In this document: positions 26,797-35,582 of the stretch, in pieces | Layout: the number at the start of each line of letters is the position of its first letter | Numbering within the stretch: the stretch's first letter is position 1 | Assembly (NCBI RefSeq): GCF_046244365.1 | Contig: NZ_CP176395.1 | Coordinates: 6,138,001-6,202,000 of the forward strand | DNA length: 64,000 nucleotides | Source of the DNA: Paenibacillus_V sp046244365 | GTDB lineage: Bacteria; Bacillota; Bacilli; Paenibacillales; NBRC-103111 | Direction of reading: 5' to 3' | Notes under the pieces: model-generated | What the model was told of the DNA's origin: nothing | What the model saw: only the letters and a program-made list of their open reading frames with translations | The model's database searches: none | Program-made: the position numbers and the translations under genes

Positions 26797-26810
26797 TGAT
26801 AGCGCTTTCA
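26797..26810 (-). promoter_or_regulatory. cre operator upstream of the SLH/propeller gene
   Basis: On the minus strand the sequence reads TGAAAGCGCTATCA, which fits TGNAANCGNTNNCA at all fixed positions. It lies 29 bases before the start codon. Confidence 0.75.
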
Positions 26811-26944
26811 TTTTGGGGCTTGTTTATAACAGCCAGCGCGACTGCCCCTGCTCGCTACGAAAGTTCTGTTCCCTCTCGAAATAAGTCTCTAACGTCGTCT
26901 TCTTTGCCGAAACCGCCATAGTCGCTTTTTACCGCTATCATGCG

Positions 26945-27145
26945 CTATTTCCGTTGGCTCAGCACCATTTGCTCCCTTTCCTTTTCCGCCATGTCCAGTT
27001 CTTCCATCAGCGGCTTCGTTCCGGCTTTAAATTCGTGCAGCGTTCGACCTACTGCGCGCCCCAGCTCCGGCAGCTTGCGCGAACCGAAAAGCAATAGCGC
27101 AACCAATGCGATCAACACGATTCCGGTAGGACCGATCCCCGTCAT
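26945..27145 (-). CDS. tatA: Twin-arginine translocase subunit TatA
   Basis: A 66-residue protein with one N-terminal span and an amphipathic helix. It has the family hallmark FGSRKLPELGRAVG right after the span (MTGIGPTGIVLIALVALLLF). TatA forms the pore for folded proteins bearing RR signals. GGGGAGG lies before ATG 27145. No tatC is nearby. The Tat-signal beta-helix protein is encoded 3.3 kb downstream on the same strand, so a dedicated export link is possible but unproven. Confidence 0.92.
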   Translation of the reverse strand: MTGIGPTGIVLIALVALLLFGSRKLPELGRAVGRTLHEFKAGTKPLMEELDMAEKEREQMVLSQRK

Positions 27146-27237
27146 TCCGTCTCACCTCCCCATTGTTTTACGTTGCCTCCCTTCTTGCAATCAAACGGCG
27201 AGCGCTTGCCAAACGAGCCCGCGGTTCAACCTAAGCC

Positions 27238-27256
27238 AAAACGGAGATAGCCGTTT
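27238..27256. terminator. Short hairpin terminator after the second sugar operon
   Basis: AAAACGG-AGATAG-CCGTTTT forms a perfect 7-bp stem with T-rich flanks on both strands. It lies about 100 bases past the M20 hydrolase stop and upstream of tatA. Confidence 0.55.
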
Positions 27257-27356
27257 TTCGTTTTCAGCAAGCGCTTACACCAATCTTAACCCGAACATCC
27301 TGCTCGTCATATGTCTATGATTGGGTACCGGTATGTCCATTTTTTCGTTTTTGCTT

Positions 27357-28592
27357 CTATCCTGCCTGCTCCGCCAGTTCTTGTATAAACTGCAAGTACA
27401 CTTGAGTCGCCAGCTCCAATTCCCGGATTTCGACATATTCCACGTCTCCGTGAGCGGTGCTTTGATCCGGGCCGTGACAGAGTACCGGAGCGTTCAGCGC
27501 TTTGACCAAAATGCCCGCGTCGGTCACCACCTTCTTGCCGGCGAGCGGCAGCTCGATCCCCCTTACACGGCGTACTGCCCGCTGCAAAGCGGCAATAGCC
27601 GGATGATCGGAGTCGATCCTATAGCCATCTCTAACCTTGCGCATATCCAGATCAATCTCTACTCCGTATCGCAAAGTCAGCTGGCTCAAAAGGCTTCGGA
27701 GCTCGGCCTCCGCTTCGGCAAAATCCTGATCCGGACGATAACGCCTGACGCCTTCCAATTCCGCCTGGTTGGGCAGTTGATTATAAAACTGCCCGCTATG
27801 CACCGATCCGACAAAATACGAAGCAAACCCGATATCTTCGATCCATTCGTTTTCCAGCTCCGCGTTACGCTCCCGCAACAAGCGAACCGCTTCCGCAGCG
27901 ACCTCGATCGGGTGCGAAGCGCCTGGCGGAGCATACAGCTGATGGGCAGGCTCTCCCTCCCGCTTGATCGCCACGCGGAAAGTTGCCGAGCCCAATTGGG
28001 CGATCGTACAGTCGCGCGTGGCCCCCTCCATGACGATTGCTGCATCAGCGCTAAGCGATATGTTCTTCGTCAAGGCGATCAAATCTTCGCCTCGCCCGCC
28101 CGGACTCTCGTGCAGACTGTTCGCTACGACAATGATTTTTCCGCGAAAGCTGGCTTGCGGCTGGCGAAGCGTCCGGATGACCTCCAACACGCAGGCGAGC
28201 GAGCCTTTCATATCGCATGCTCCTCTGCCGTAAATGCGTCCGTCTCGCAAGACGGCTGGCCCGTGAGCAAGCGGAACGGCATCCAGATGACCGTTGAACA
28301 AAATCGTTGGGCCTCCGTTATCTTCTCCGAATGTAGCAACCAGTGTCGGATTGTTCGGAATCCACTCGTACCGGTCTACCGTACATCCCGCCTCAAGCAG
28401 CATCTCTTTGTAGCGTTCGGCTATCCCTCGCGTATCGCCCGTAACGCTTTCCATACGCACCAGCTCCAAAGTATCCCGGACGATACGGTCGACATCCACT
28501 TTCGTGACCTCTTCGTTCAATTCGATATCCACCTTTCTCAGCCTCACCTGCCAATGGCTTCCTCCAATCACACAGCTCGCAGCCTCGTTCAT
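27357..28592 (-). CDS. M20-family metallopeptidase/deacylase (ArgE/DapE type)
   Basis: A 411-residue hydrolase of the ArgE/DapE/ACY1 group, which removes acyl groups or cleaves amide bonds with two metal ions. Metal-site motifs are FNGHLDAVP (His and Asp, about residues 98-106), GRGACDMKG and a late CHGPDQSTAHGDVEY block containing the last His. The usual Glu-Glu pair reads His-Glu here (SLHESPGGRG), which is unusual because the first Glu is the general base in most members. GGGAGGCG precedes ATG 28592. It is the last gene of the sugar operon, 14 bases after the dehydratase. An N-acyl or amide-linked sugar derivative is a possible substrate; this is inference. Confidence 0.82.
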   Translation of the reverse strand: MNEAASCVIGGSHWQVRLRKVDIELNEEVTKVDVDRIVRDTLELVRMESVTGDTRGIAERYKEMLLEAGCTVDRYEWIPNNPTLVATFGEDNGGPTILFNGHLDAVPLAHGPAVLRDGRIYGRGACDMKGSLACVLEVIRTLRQPQASFRGKIIVVANSLHESPGGRGEDLIALTKNISLSADAAIVMEGATRDCTIAQLGSATFRVAIKREGEPAHQLYAPPGASHPIEVAAEAVRLLRERNAELENEWIEDIGFASYFVGSVHSGQFYNQLPNQAELEGVRRYRPDQDFAEAEAELRSLLSQLTLRYGVEIDLDMRKVRDGYRIDSDHPAIAALQRAVRRVRGIELPLAGKKVVTDAGILVKALNAPVLCHGPDQSTAHGDVEYVEIRELELATQVYLQFIQELAEQAG

Positions 28593-28606
28593 GGCAGCGC
28601 CTCCCG

Positions 28607-30340
28607 CTATCCTCTTCCGACGATAGGCGGAACGAAAATAGCTTCCTCATCCGAATTCGGCCGCAAAAAATCGAGATCGCAGCCTTCGGGCGCCTGCAGC
28701 GCATGGTCTGCGAACATTCGCAAGTATCCTCGTTTATGACGCAATTCGGGACGGCGCCACGAGGCAAGTCGTTCCGCGATTTCTTCTTCCGATACCTGCA
28801 AGCTAATCGTCGATGCTTCGATATTCAGCTCGATCCAATCGCCGTCGCGCACGATCGAGAGCGGTCCGCCGACCGCCGATTCAGGCGAGACATGCAGAAT
28901 AACCGCGCCATAGCTCGTTCCGCTCATCCGGCCGTCGCTGATGCGAACCATATCCCGTACGCCCTGCTTCAGCAGCTTGCCCGGGATTGGGATCGAACCC
29001 CATTCCGGCATGCCCATCGCCACCGGTCCGCAGTGCTTCAAAACAAGAACGCTGCTTTCTTCGACGTTCAGTTCTTCGCTATCGATCCTGGCCAGCATAT
29101 CGGCATAATGTTCAAAGACGACGGCTTGACCGCGATGTCGGAATAAATGAGGGGATACGGCTGATTTTTTGATAACCGCTCCTAAGGGGGCGAGATTGCC
29201 CTTTAGAACGGCCAATCCGGCATTTTCCTTCAGCGGAGCCGCAAGCGTCGCAATGATATCCGTCTCCTCCGGCCAATCCGTGCGCCCCCCGCCGTATATT
29301 TGCGCAATCGGCTGCCCCGTCGCGCCGATGCAACCGCCATCCAAATGCGGCAGCAGCTCACGGATGACACGGCTAAGTCCACCTGCCTTATGGAAATCAT
29401 CCATGCTGTATCGGCCGCTTGGCTGTAAGTTCACGAGAAGCGGAATCCCCTCCGCCATCTCCGCATACCGCTCGACCGGTATCCGGATGTTCAGCCTTCC
29501 GGCAATCGCGGTAAGATGGATCGCCGCATTCGTCGAACCGCCGAATGCGGCGAGCAGCTTGATGGCGTTGCCGAAGGCCGCTTCCGTCATGAGCCGGGAA
29601 GGCGTCAAGTTCTCCTTGACCATTTCAACGATTCGAAAGCCGGTAGCTTCCGCCGCCGACTTGCGTCTGGCATCGTCCGCAGGAATGCTGGAGGTATCGG
29701 GAATCATCATGCCCAGCATTTCGGACAAGCTTTTCATCGTGGAAGCCGTCCCCATGACCGGACAGCCGCCCAAGCCGCAGGAAATCGACTTTTCGAGCTG
29801 CAGCCACTCTTCGTCGGTAAGCAGTCCTGCCTTGTAATCATCGGCATATTTCCACAAATCGGTCCCATAGTTGACTTCTTTGCCGCGGAAGCTGCCCGAG
29901 GACCGGTGACCGGCAGCAAGCTGAAGGGCGGGAAGATTGCAGCTTCCCGCCCCCATCAGCTGTGCGGGCACCGTCTTGTCGCATTCGCATAGCAGCACGA
30001 CGCCGTCGATCGGCTGCGAACGGATGCTTTCTTCAATATCCATCGATAGCAAATTCCGGTACGGCAAATCGGAAGGCTTCATAAAATCCGAAGGTGTCGA
30101 TATCGTATGCAGCTCAATCGGATAGCCGCCGGCCAAAAGCACGCCTCGTTTGACGAATTCGACAAGCTCTTTATGCGGGTAATTACAGCTGTTAAAGTCG
30201 TTCCATGCGTTAAAAATACCGATGATCGGCTTGCCTAGAAACGTATCCGGGTTATGACCCATGGCGCGCATGGCCGAACGATGCTGGAAGGCAAGCTCGG
30301 CATTGTCGCTCTCAAACCATTCGCTGCTGCGGAATTTCAC
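28607..30340 (-). CDS. IlvD/Edd-family dehydratase, sugar-acid type
   Basis: A 577-residue iron-sulfur enzyme that would dehydrate an aldonic acid to a 2-keto-3-deoxy acid. Candidate cluster cysteines are Cys52 (FNSCNYPH), Cys120 (CECDKTVPAQLMG) and Cys193 (GLGGCPVMGTAST). The MGTAST block is typical of arabinonate/xylonate-type members rather than dihydroxy-acid dehydratase. The start is GTG 30340, which overlaps the stop of the upstream SDR fragment (GTGA), with AGGAGGAG eleven bases before. The gene lies in an operon with importer, oxidoreductase and M20 hydrolase genes, which supports catabolism rather than branched-chain amino acid synthesis. Confidence 0.88.
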   Translation of the reverse strand: MKFRSSEWFESDNAELAFQHRSAMRAMGHNPDTFLGKPIIGIFNAWNDFNSCNYPHKELVEFVKRGVLLAGGYPIELHTISTPSDFMKPSDLPYRNLLSMDIEESIRSQPIDGVVLLCECDKTVPAQLMGAGSCNLPALQLAAGHRSSGSFRGKEVNYGTDLWKYADDYKAGLLTDEEWLQLEKSISCGLGGCPVMGTASTMKSLSEMLGMMIPDTSSIPADDARRKSAAEATGFRIVEMVKENLTPSRLMTEAAFGNAIKLLAAFGGSTNAAIHLTAIAGRLNIRIPVERYAEMAEGIPLLVNLQPSGRYSMDDFHKAGGLSRVIRELLPHLDGGCIGATGQPIAQIYGGGRTDWPEETDIIATLAAPLKENAGLAVLKGNLAPLGAVIKKSAVSPHLFRHRGQAVVFEHYADMLARIDSEELNVEESSVLVLKHCGPVAMGMPEWGSIPIPGKLLKQGVRDMVRISDGRMSGTSYGAVILHVSPESAVGGPLSIVRDGDWIELNIEASTISLQVSEEEIAERLASWRRPELRHKRGYLRMFADHALQAPEGCDLDFLRPNSDEEAIFVPPIVGRG

Positions 30341-30492
30341 TGAAAAAACTCCTCCTGGAGCCGCCTAAGCTCGGCTTCCCTAATATCGAGCACGAACACG
30401 TTCGCGCCCTCCCGTAAAAAACGCGTCACGACGGCTTTTCCGATGTCTTGCGCGCCTCCTGTGACAAGTACTCTCTTCCCGTCCAATCTCAA
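30337..30492 (-). pseudogene. Truncated short-chain dehydrogenase (N-terminal Rossmann fragment only)
   Basis: A 51-residue frame from TTG 30492, with GGAGGG eight bases upstream, reads MRLDGKRVLVTGGAQDIGKA and continues through a second strand ending VFVLDIREAE. This is the first beta-alpha-beta unit of a classical SDR with the TGGxxxIG cofactor motif, but the catalytic Ser-Tyr-Lys part (about 200 residues) is missing. It ends in TGA that overlaps the dehydratase GTG. An internal deletion that kept the start and fused it to the next gene's coupling signal is the simplest explanation. It may now serve only as a translational leader. Confidence 0.7.
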
Positions 30493-30519
30493 AATCGAAA
30501 CCCTCCAGCTCTCGCGACT

Positions 30520-31734
30520 CTAGCGCTTCTTTCCTTTGAAATTCACGAACCGGACAGGACTCCCGCCGGATTTCACGGACTGCACGGATAGCGGGAATAC
30601 GGAGCTCCACATCACCGCGTCGTACACATCGATGGCAGGCCTTCTGCGTTGCTCGATCGCAGAAACGAATTCATCCAGCACGAAAAAATCGCCGCCGCCA
30701 TGCCCGCTCCCTTCCGCTTCCTTCGCCCAGCGCCTCCAAAGCGGATGTTCCCATCTGTCCGCGTATTGCCATAACGGTTCCCATTCCGCTTCCGGCGCAT
30801 CTTCTCTTCCTTCCGAGTGCGATACGCCCTTGGACTCGTTTTCGATCCAGACGAGCGGAGCTTCGCCGGCATAACGGGCGGATAAGTAGGCTCCTTTCGT
30901 TCCTTGCAGCGTGTAATGCGTCATATTGTGCGGGCGGGACGACTGAATGTCGTATTTGAGCGCGATCAGCGCTCCTTTCGCCGTGCGGATTAGCGTGACC
31001 GTCGCGTCGCCCGCTTTCCAGAAATCCGCTTGCGCGCCCGGATGCTCCTTGCCGAATTGCTCATAAAAGTACTTAGCCCCGGCTCTGCTTTTGGAAGAGA
31101 ACGTCACAAGGGTGTCCAGCTCGTCGCCGCCATCCCGGTTAATGCCCATCCACTGCGCTACCGGACCGAGCGAATGAGTGGGATACGTACAACCGTCATA
31201 GTCCCGAAGCATGCTGCCGCGCCAGGTCAGACTCCCGTCTCCGTAGTGCAGCAAATTCCGGATATCGTGTATATAGCCGCACTCGGCATACGTCAGCTCC
31301 CCAAATACGCCCTGCTGCGCCATATGCCCAACCATCATATTGGACCGCATGTAGCAATAATTTTCCGCCATCATATACGTCATGCCCGTTCGCTCAACGG
31401 TTTCCACCAGCTCCCAGCAATCCTCAAGCGTATGCGCGGCGATCACTTCGCTGATCACATGCTTCCCCGCATTCATCGCTTGAATCGCTTGCCGCGCATG
31501 AACGAATAGCGGCGTGGCGAGAAAAACCGCATCCACTTGCGAATCGTCTACCAGCTTATCGTAGCTGTTGTAAGCGGTAATGCCGGGGAAATCTTCCTTC
31601 CACTTCTGCAAAACGGCTTCATTGCTGTCGCACACGGCGACCAACTCCGCGCGTCCCGCAAGACGCTGCAAGGAATGGCTGAAATAGGCTCCCCTTCTCC
31701 CTCCGACTACCGCGAGGCGAATCGCTCCTGCCAT
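30520..31734 (-). CDS. Gfo/Idh/MocA-family oxidoreductase
   Basis: A 404-residue NAD(P)-dependent oxidoreductase. The N-terminal Rossmann domain starts IRLAVVGGRRGAYFSH, and residues near 90-105 read GKHVISEVIAAHTLED, where the usual EKP motif is SEV. The C-terminal alpha/beta domain carries YMMAENYCYMRSN and HDIRNLLHYGDGS. Family members oxidise or epimerise sugars and inositols. AGGAGG precedes ATG 31734. It lies 30 bases after the second permease and 27 bases before the SDR remnant, so it is part of the importer operon. The substrate is unknown. The altered EKP lysine is worth noting, since that lysine is often catalytic. Confidence 0.86.
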   Translation of the reverse strand: MAGAIRLAVVGGRRGAYFSHSLQRLAGRAELVAVCDSNEAVLQKWKEDFPGITAYNSYDKLVDDSQVDAVFLATPLFVHARQAIQAMNAGKHVISEVIAAHTLEDCWELVETVERTGMTYMMAENYCYMRSNMMVGHMAQQGVFGELTYAECGYIHDIRNLLHYGDGSLTWRGSMLRDYDGCTYPTHSLGPVAQWMGINRDGGDELDTLVTFSSKSRAGAKYFYEQFGKEHPGAQADFWKAGDATVTLIRTAKGALIALKYDIQSSRPHNMTHYTLQGTKGAYLSARYAGEAPLVWIENESKGVSHSEGREDAPEAEWEPLWQYADRWEHPLWRRWAKEAEGSGHGGGDFFVLDEFVSAIEQRRRPAIDVYDAVMWSSVFPLSVQSVKSGGSPVRFVNFKGKKR

Positions 31735-31764
31735 CTCGACATCCTCCTCTATAAATAGGCTTCG

Positions 31765-32643
31765 TTATCCCTTGACGGAACCGACCAGCAAGCCTTTGAT
31801 AAAATACTTTTGCAAGAACGGATAAACGCATGCGATCGGCAATACGGTAATGACGGTAATCGCCATTTTGAACGTTTGCGGCGTGATCGCATACATTTGC
31901 GTTTGGCCCGGCGTCTTCAGCTGCTCCAGGGAATTGAACTGGTTCAACGCGTTGTAGAGCACGTACTGCAGCGAGTACAGGTTCGGCGACATCGTATTGT
32001 AGATTTGCGTATCGATAAACGCATTCCATTGGTTGACGCACTCGAACAGGACGACGGCGGCGAACACCGGCGTGCAAACCGGGAAGATCACCTGGTAAAA
32101 CAAGCGCAAATCGTTCGCGCCATCGACGATCGCGGCCTCTTCAATCTCCTTCGGCAGCGCTTCGATATACGTTTTGATCAGCACCAGATTGAACACCGAC
32201 ACCGCGCCCGGCAAAATATAGATGAGAAAAGTCCCTTTAAGCTGCAAATAGCCCATCAACAAGTACATCGGAATAATGCCGCTGGAGAAATAAAGCGTAA
32301 AAACGAAATATTTGCGGAGCCACTTGACGCCGCCAAGCTCGTTTCGCGTCAACACATAGGCGGCCATCGACGTAATAAACAACATGACGGCCGGGCCGAT
32401 GACCGACCTGAGCACCGAAATGCCTGTTCCCTTCAGCACCGCCGGGTCCTCCAGCGCTTTGCGGTAAGAGTCGAACGTAAAGCCGGACGGCCAAAGCACG
32501 AATCCGCCTTTGAGCATGCTGGGGGTGCTTAGCGAATAGCTGACGACATATAGGAAAGGGACGAGCATGACCGCCAAGACGGCTAGCATAAACAACGTAT
32601 TGCCGATATCGAAAAGAGTGCCGCTTGCGGAACGTTCTCTCAT
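31765..32643 (-). CDS. ABC sugar importer permease, YtcP/AraQ type
   Basis: A 292-residue membrane protein with six predicted spans. The EAA loop reads EEAAIVDGANDLRLFYQVIF and the C-terminus KYFIKGLLVGSVKG, as in CUT1 inner-permease partners. It pairs with the LplB-type permease encoded 17 bases upstream. The ATPase is not encoded here. The position after binding protein and first permease is canonical, and catabolic genes follow. Confidence 0.92.
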   Translation of the reverse strand: MRERSASGTLFDIGNTLFMLAVLAVMLVPFLYVVSYSLSTPSMLKGGFVLWPSGFTFDSYRKALEDPAVLKGTGISVLRSVIGPAVMLFITSMAAYVLTRNELGGVKWLRKYFVFTLYFSSGIIPMYLLMGYLQLKGTFLIYILPGAVSVFNLVLIKTYIEALPKEIEEAAIVDGANDLRLFYQVIFPVCTPVFAAVVLFECVNQWNAFIDTQIYNTMSPNLYSLQYVLYNALNQFNSLEQLKTPGQTQMYAITPQTFKMAITVITVLPIACVYPFLQKYFIKGLLVGSVKG

Positions 32644-32660
32644 AATGTTCTCCTGTCTGG

Positions 32661-33602
32661 TTAGAATATGGCTTTCCCTGTTGCTTTTTTGGAAATGGCA
32701 TTGACCGCGATAATCAGAACGAGACTGATGAACGTCTTCATGATGCCGACTGCAGTCGCATACGGATAGTTCAATAGCTGCAAACCGTATTTATAAATGT
32801 AGAGGTCAAGAACCTCCATCTTCTCCCAGTTGATTGCGTTCGTAAACAGATAGAATTGTTCAAAATTCGAATTAAGAATCCAACCGCTGTTCAATATGAG
32901 AAGAACGATCAGCGTCGGAACGAGCGCCGGAATCGTAATGTACCACATGCGCTGAAAGCGGTTCGCCCCATCCATTTGCGCCGCCTCGTAATAGTCCTGG
33001 GGAATGGAAGCGATGGACGAAATGAAGATGACGCTGTTATAGCCAAGATATTTCCAGACGCCGAGCGCGATCATGAACATCCACGCATACTTCGGATCTC
33101 CCAGCACGTTGACGCCTTCCTCAATCAGTCCCCATTGCACCAGCGTTTCGTTCACCGCGCCGGAGGAAGTGGCAAACAGAGCGCTCGAAAGCGAATAAAT
33201 TATAATCCATGACACGAAAAACGGGAAAAACGTTACAGTTTGTATCAATCGACCGAAAAACCGATGCCGGATTTCGTTCAGCAACAGCGCGAAAACGAAA
33301 GCCGCGCCCAGATTGGCGATCAGCGAACCGATATTCATAACCAGCGTATTGCGCAGCAAATAGACGAAATCTTTACTGTCCGTAAAAAAGCTCTGGAACT
33401 GCCGCAGTCCCGTCCACTCCGCAGGAAACAGCTTAAAGCCCGGCTTGTAGTTGATAAAGGCGATCAGCCAGCCGAATATCGGCACATACCAAAAGACGAA
33501 CAGGAACAAAACGGCCGGCAAAAGCATCAGGTACAAGTATCGCTGCGCGAAAAATTTTGACGTTTTTTTCCCCTTCATCGGATTCAGAGCTGCATGGCTC
33601 AT
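32661..33602 (-). CDS. ABC sugar importer permease, LplB type
   Basis: A 313-residue permease. Its first span is LYLMLLPAVLFLFVFWYVPI. The EAA loop reads YEAAQMDGANRFQRMWYITI and the C-terminus NAISKKATGKAIF. It is encoded 76 bases after the binding-protein gene and is cotranscribed with the second permease. It should import the same carbohydrate that the downstream oxidoreductase and dehydratase process. Confidence 0.92.
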   Translation of the reverse strand: MSHAALNPMKGKKTSKFFAQRYLYLMLLPAVLFLFVFWYVPIFGWLIAFINYKPGFKLFPAEWTGLRQFQSFFTDSKDFVYLLRNTLVMNIGSLIANLGAAFVFALLLNEIRHRFFGRLIQTVTFFPFFVSWIIIYSLSSALFATSSGAVNETLVQWGLIEEGVNVLGDPKYAWMFMIALGVWKYLGYNSVIFISSIASIPQDYYEAAQMDGANRFQRMWYITIPALVPTLIVLLILNSGWILNSNFEQFYLFTNAINWEKMEVLDLYIYKYGLQLLNYPYATAVGIMKTFISLVLIIAVNAISKKATGKAIF

Positions 33603-33678
33603 GATGGCTTCCTCTTTCCCGAAGCCGGCCGGAAGAAGAGGGGCATGCCGCCCGACTCCTCTCCCCCGCTCCGGCGTG

Positions 33679-35415
33679 TTATTTAAGCTGGCTTAACTGC
33701 GCCTGTTTTTCTTGATAGAGCTTGTTGTACTCATTCACGACGGTTTCCGGCTTTAATTGCTTGTAGCTGGCGATAACGGATTGGTACATCGTTTCGAATT
33801 CCTCGTCCGTCTTCGGCGAGACAATCAGCGTAGCCGAATTTTTGACCCGGAAATCGACCATCTTCTGGTGCAGGGCGCCGAGCTCCGACGTCGTATCGAT
33901 GGCGATCGTGCCTGCGATTCCCGTGTTGGCCGCTTCGCCGGTCTTAACGAAATAATCCTTGGAGCTTTCCCAGCCAAGCTGTTTGTACGCGTCCCGCATG
34001 CCTTGGGTCAGCTGCAGCTCGTCCTGAAGCTTCGGATCGAGCGACATGCTGTAAGGGACGCCGTCCGGCGCATTCGACATCACGCTGCCGAGGAAATCGA
34101 ACGATCCGAAACCGATGCTTCCGGACAATTCCGGATTCGTCAACGCCTTCTTATAGCTGTCCGTCGGCACGCGTTTTCCGTTCACAACGGTATATTCTTC
34201 TCCCTCAATGCCCGATTGGAGCAAAGTCCGCCCTTCCTCCGTCGCCGCCCATGCCACCAGCTCTTTAATCCGTTCCGGCTGCTTGGCGTTCTTCGTGATC
34301 GCGAAGATGGCGAACGGACGCGTATCTTCTACGCGAATTTGCCGCTTCTCATTGCGTTCGACCTGCTTCTTGCTGCGAATCGGCTGGTTGATGTATTGCA
34401 GCTCCGGATGTCCGGCATCGATCAGCCCCTGATTTGCCGCCGTCAAGCCCCATACCACGTACCAGCTCGACAACGCCCTGCCGCTGTTCAGCTTCTCTTG
34501 AAACTGATCCATTTTATCCGTGAACGAGTCTTTATCCAAAATGCCTTCGCGGTACAGCTTGTTGAAGAAAGCGAGGCTCTCCTTCACGTATTCGTTGGTC
34601 ATCATATCTTCGAACTTCTTGTCTACCTGGTTCCAAAGCACGCCTAGATTGCCGGCCGCCGTCGAATATCGGCCGCCCTTCTCGTACATAATCGAGGAAA
34701 TTCCTTGCATCCCCCACGGCTCCCCGAAAGGCACGATCATGCCGATCGTTTTCTTGCCGTTCGTGGTCGGATTCGCTTCAAGCCCCTTCTTGAGAAACTG
34801 GATGTAATCGTCCGTCGATACCAGCTTCGGCCAGCCCTGCTGCTTCAGAACGTCGGTACGGACGCCCACGTCGTTGACTTCGACATTGTTCCGGAAGTCG
34901 ACCGGCACCATGCCTTCCCATTTGTACAGCTTGCCGTCAAACGCCGACAATTTCCATAACGGAAGTTGCACCTTGTACCGTTCGGAGAACGCCGTCGAGC
35001 TTTTGACCACATCGTCGATCGGCAGCAGCGCGCCGGCTCTCACGTACTTGTCGAAGGTCGCATTGTCCTGAATCGCAATGATTTCCGGATAGTCGCTGCC
35101 GGCCAGCATCAGGTTCAGCTTGTCCGCGTAGTTTCCGGGCGCTTGCGTATACTCGAACACGATGTTGAACTTCTCTTTGATCTTCTTGCCGATCTTCGTT
35201 TCGTCGCTTCGTTTGATCTGGTTGTTCCCCTGCGTGAGCACTTTGATCACGTACTCTTGTTTGACTGCCGGGCTTTTGGAGCTTTCCGCGGCAGGCGAGC
35301 CGGACGGCGGGCTGCTTTGCGCGCCTTCCTTGGTTTTGTCTGTACTGCATGCCGAAATGAATAAGAGACTGCCGATAAGCGCTGCGGATACGAGCCTTTG
35401 ACGTGTAGCTTTCAA
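33679..35415 (-). CDS. Extracellular solute-binding lipoprotein of the second sugar operon
   Basis: A 578-residue binding protein. The start is TTG 35415, because GGGGGAGG lies directly before it and inside the alternative ATG 35433 reading. The signal peptide ends SLLFISA-C and is followed by a Ser/Pro-rich linker. Body motifs include YVIKVLTQGNNQIKR, YADKLNLMLAGSDYPEIIAI and VGVRTDVLKQQGWPKL. It is the first gene of an operon with two permeases, oxidoreductase, SDR remnant, dehydratase and M20 hydrolase. Its promoter carries direct repeats shared with the adjacent two-component system, so it is probably activated by that response regulator. Confidence 0.92.
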   Translation of the reverse strand: MKATRQRLVSAALIGSLLFISACSTDKTKEGAQSSPPSGSPAAESSKSPAVKQEYVIKVLTQGNNQIKRSDETKIGKKIKEKFNIVFEYTQAPGNYADKLNLMLAGSDYPEIIAIQDNATFDKYVRAGALLPIDDVVKSSTAFSERYKVQLPLWKLSAFDGKLYKWEGMVPVDFRNNVEVNDVGVRTDVLKQQGWPKLVSTDDYIQFLKKGLEANPTTNGKKTIGMIVPFGEPWGMQGISSIMYEKGGRYSTAAGNLGVLWNQVDKKFEDMMTNEYVKESLAFFNKLYREGILDKDSFTDKMDQFQEKLNSGRALSSWYVVWGLTAANQGLIDAGHPELQYINQPIRSKKQVERNEKRQIRVEDTRPFAIFAITKNAKQPERIKELVAWAATEEGRTLLQSGIEGEEYTVVNGKRVPTDSYKKALTNPELSGSIGFGSFDFLGSVMSNAPDGVPYSMSLDPKLQDELQLTQGMRDAYKQLGWESSKDYFVKTGEAANTGIAGTIAIDTTSELGALHQKMVDFRVKNSATLIVSPKTDEEFETMYQSVIASYKQLKPETVVNEYNKLYQEKQAQLSQLK

Positions 35416-35463
35416 TCCGTTTTCCTCCCCCAAATGGATCTCTCAAATCTAACACCAATACGT

Positions 35464-35496
35464 AAGTAAAACTAACCGTTTATGTTAGTATTACTT
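35464..35496. promoter_or_regulatory. Large inverted repeat at the start of the importer transcript
   Basis: Left arm AAGTAAAACTAAC (35464-35476) and right arm GTTAGTATTACTT (35484-35496) pair at 12 of 13 positions around CGTTTAT. It begins about nine bases after the -10 box on the minus strand, so it covers the early transcribed region. It could be an operator or a 5' hairpin; no T-run follows. Confidence 0.7.
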
Positions 35497-35504
35497 CTGC
35501 TTTT

Positions 35505-35570
35505 ATTATATAGCCGAACCAAACCGGCTGAACATGTTCGTTCTTTAGGTCCCGGATGTTCATCTTTTAG
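35505..35570 (-). promoter_or_regulatory. Activator-type promoter of the second importer operon with paired direct repeats
   Basis: The -10 box TATAAT lies at 35510-35505 on the minus strand. The -35 position (35533-35528) reads GTTCAG, a poor match. Immediately upstream are ATGTTCGTTCTTTAG (35534-35548) and ATGTTCATCTTTTAG (35556-35570), in plus-strand reading, 22 bases apart. A near-match to cre (35569-35582) overlaps the upstream end. The layout fits an AraC-type activator that touches RNA polymerase at the -35 box. Confidence 0.7.
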
Positions 35571-35582
35571 ATAACGCTTTCA

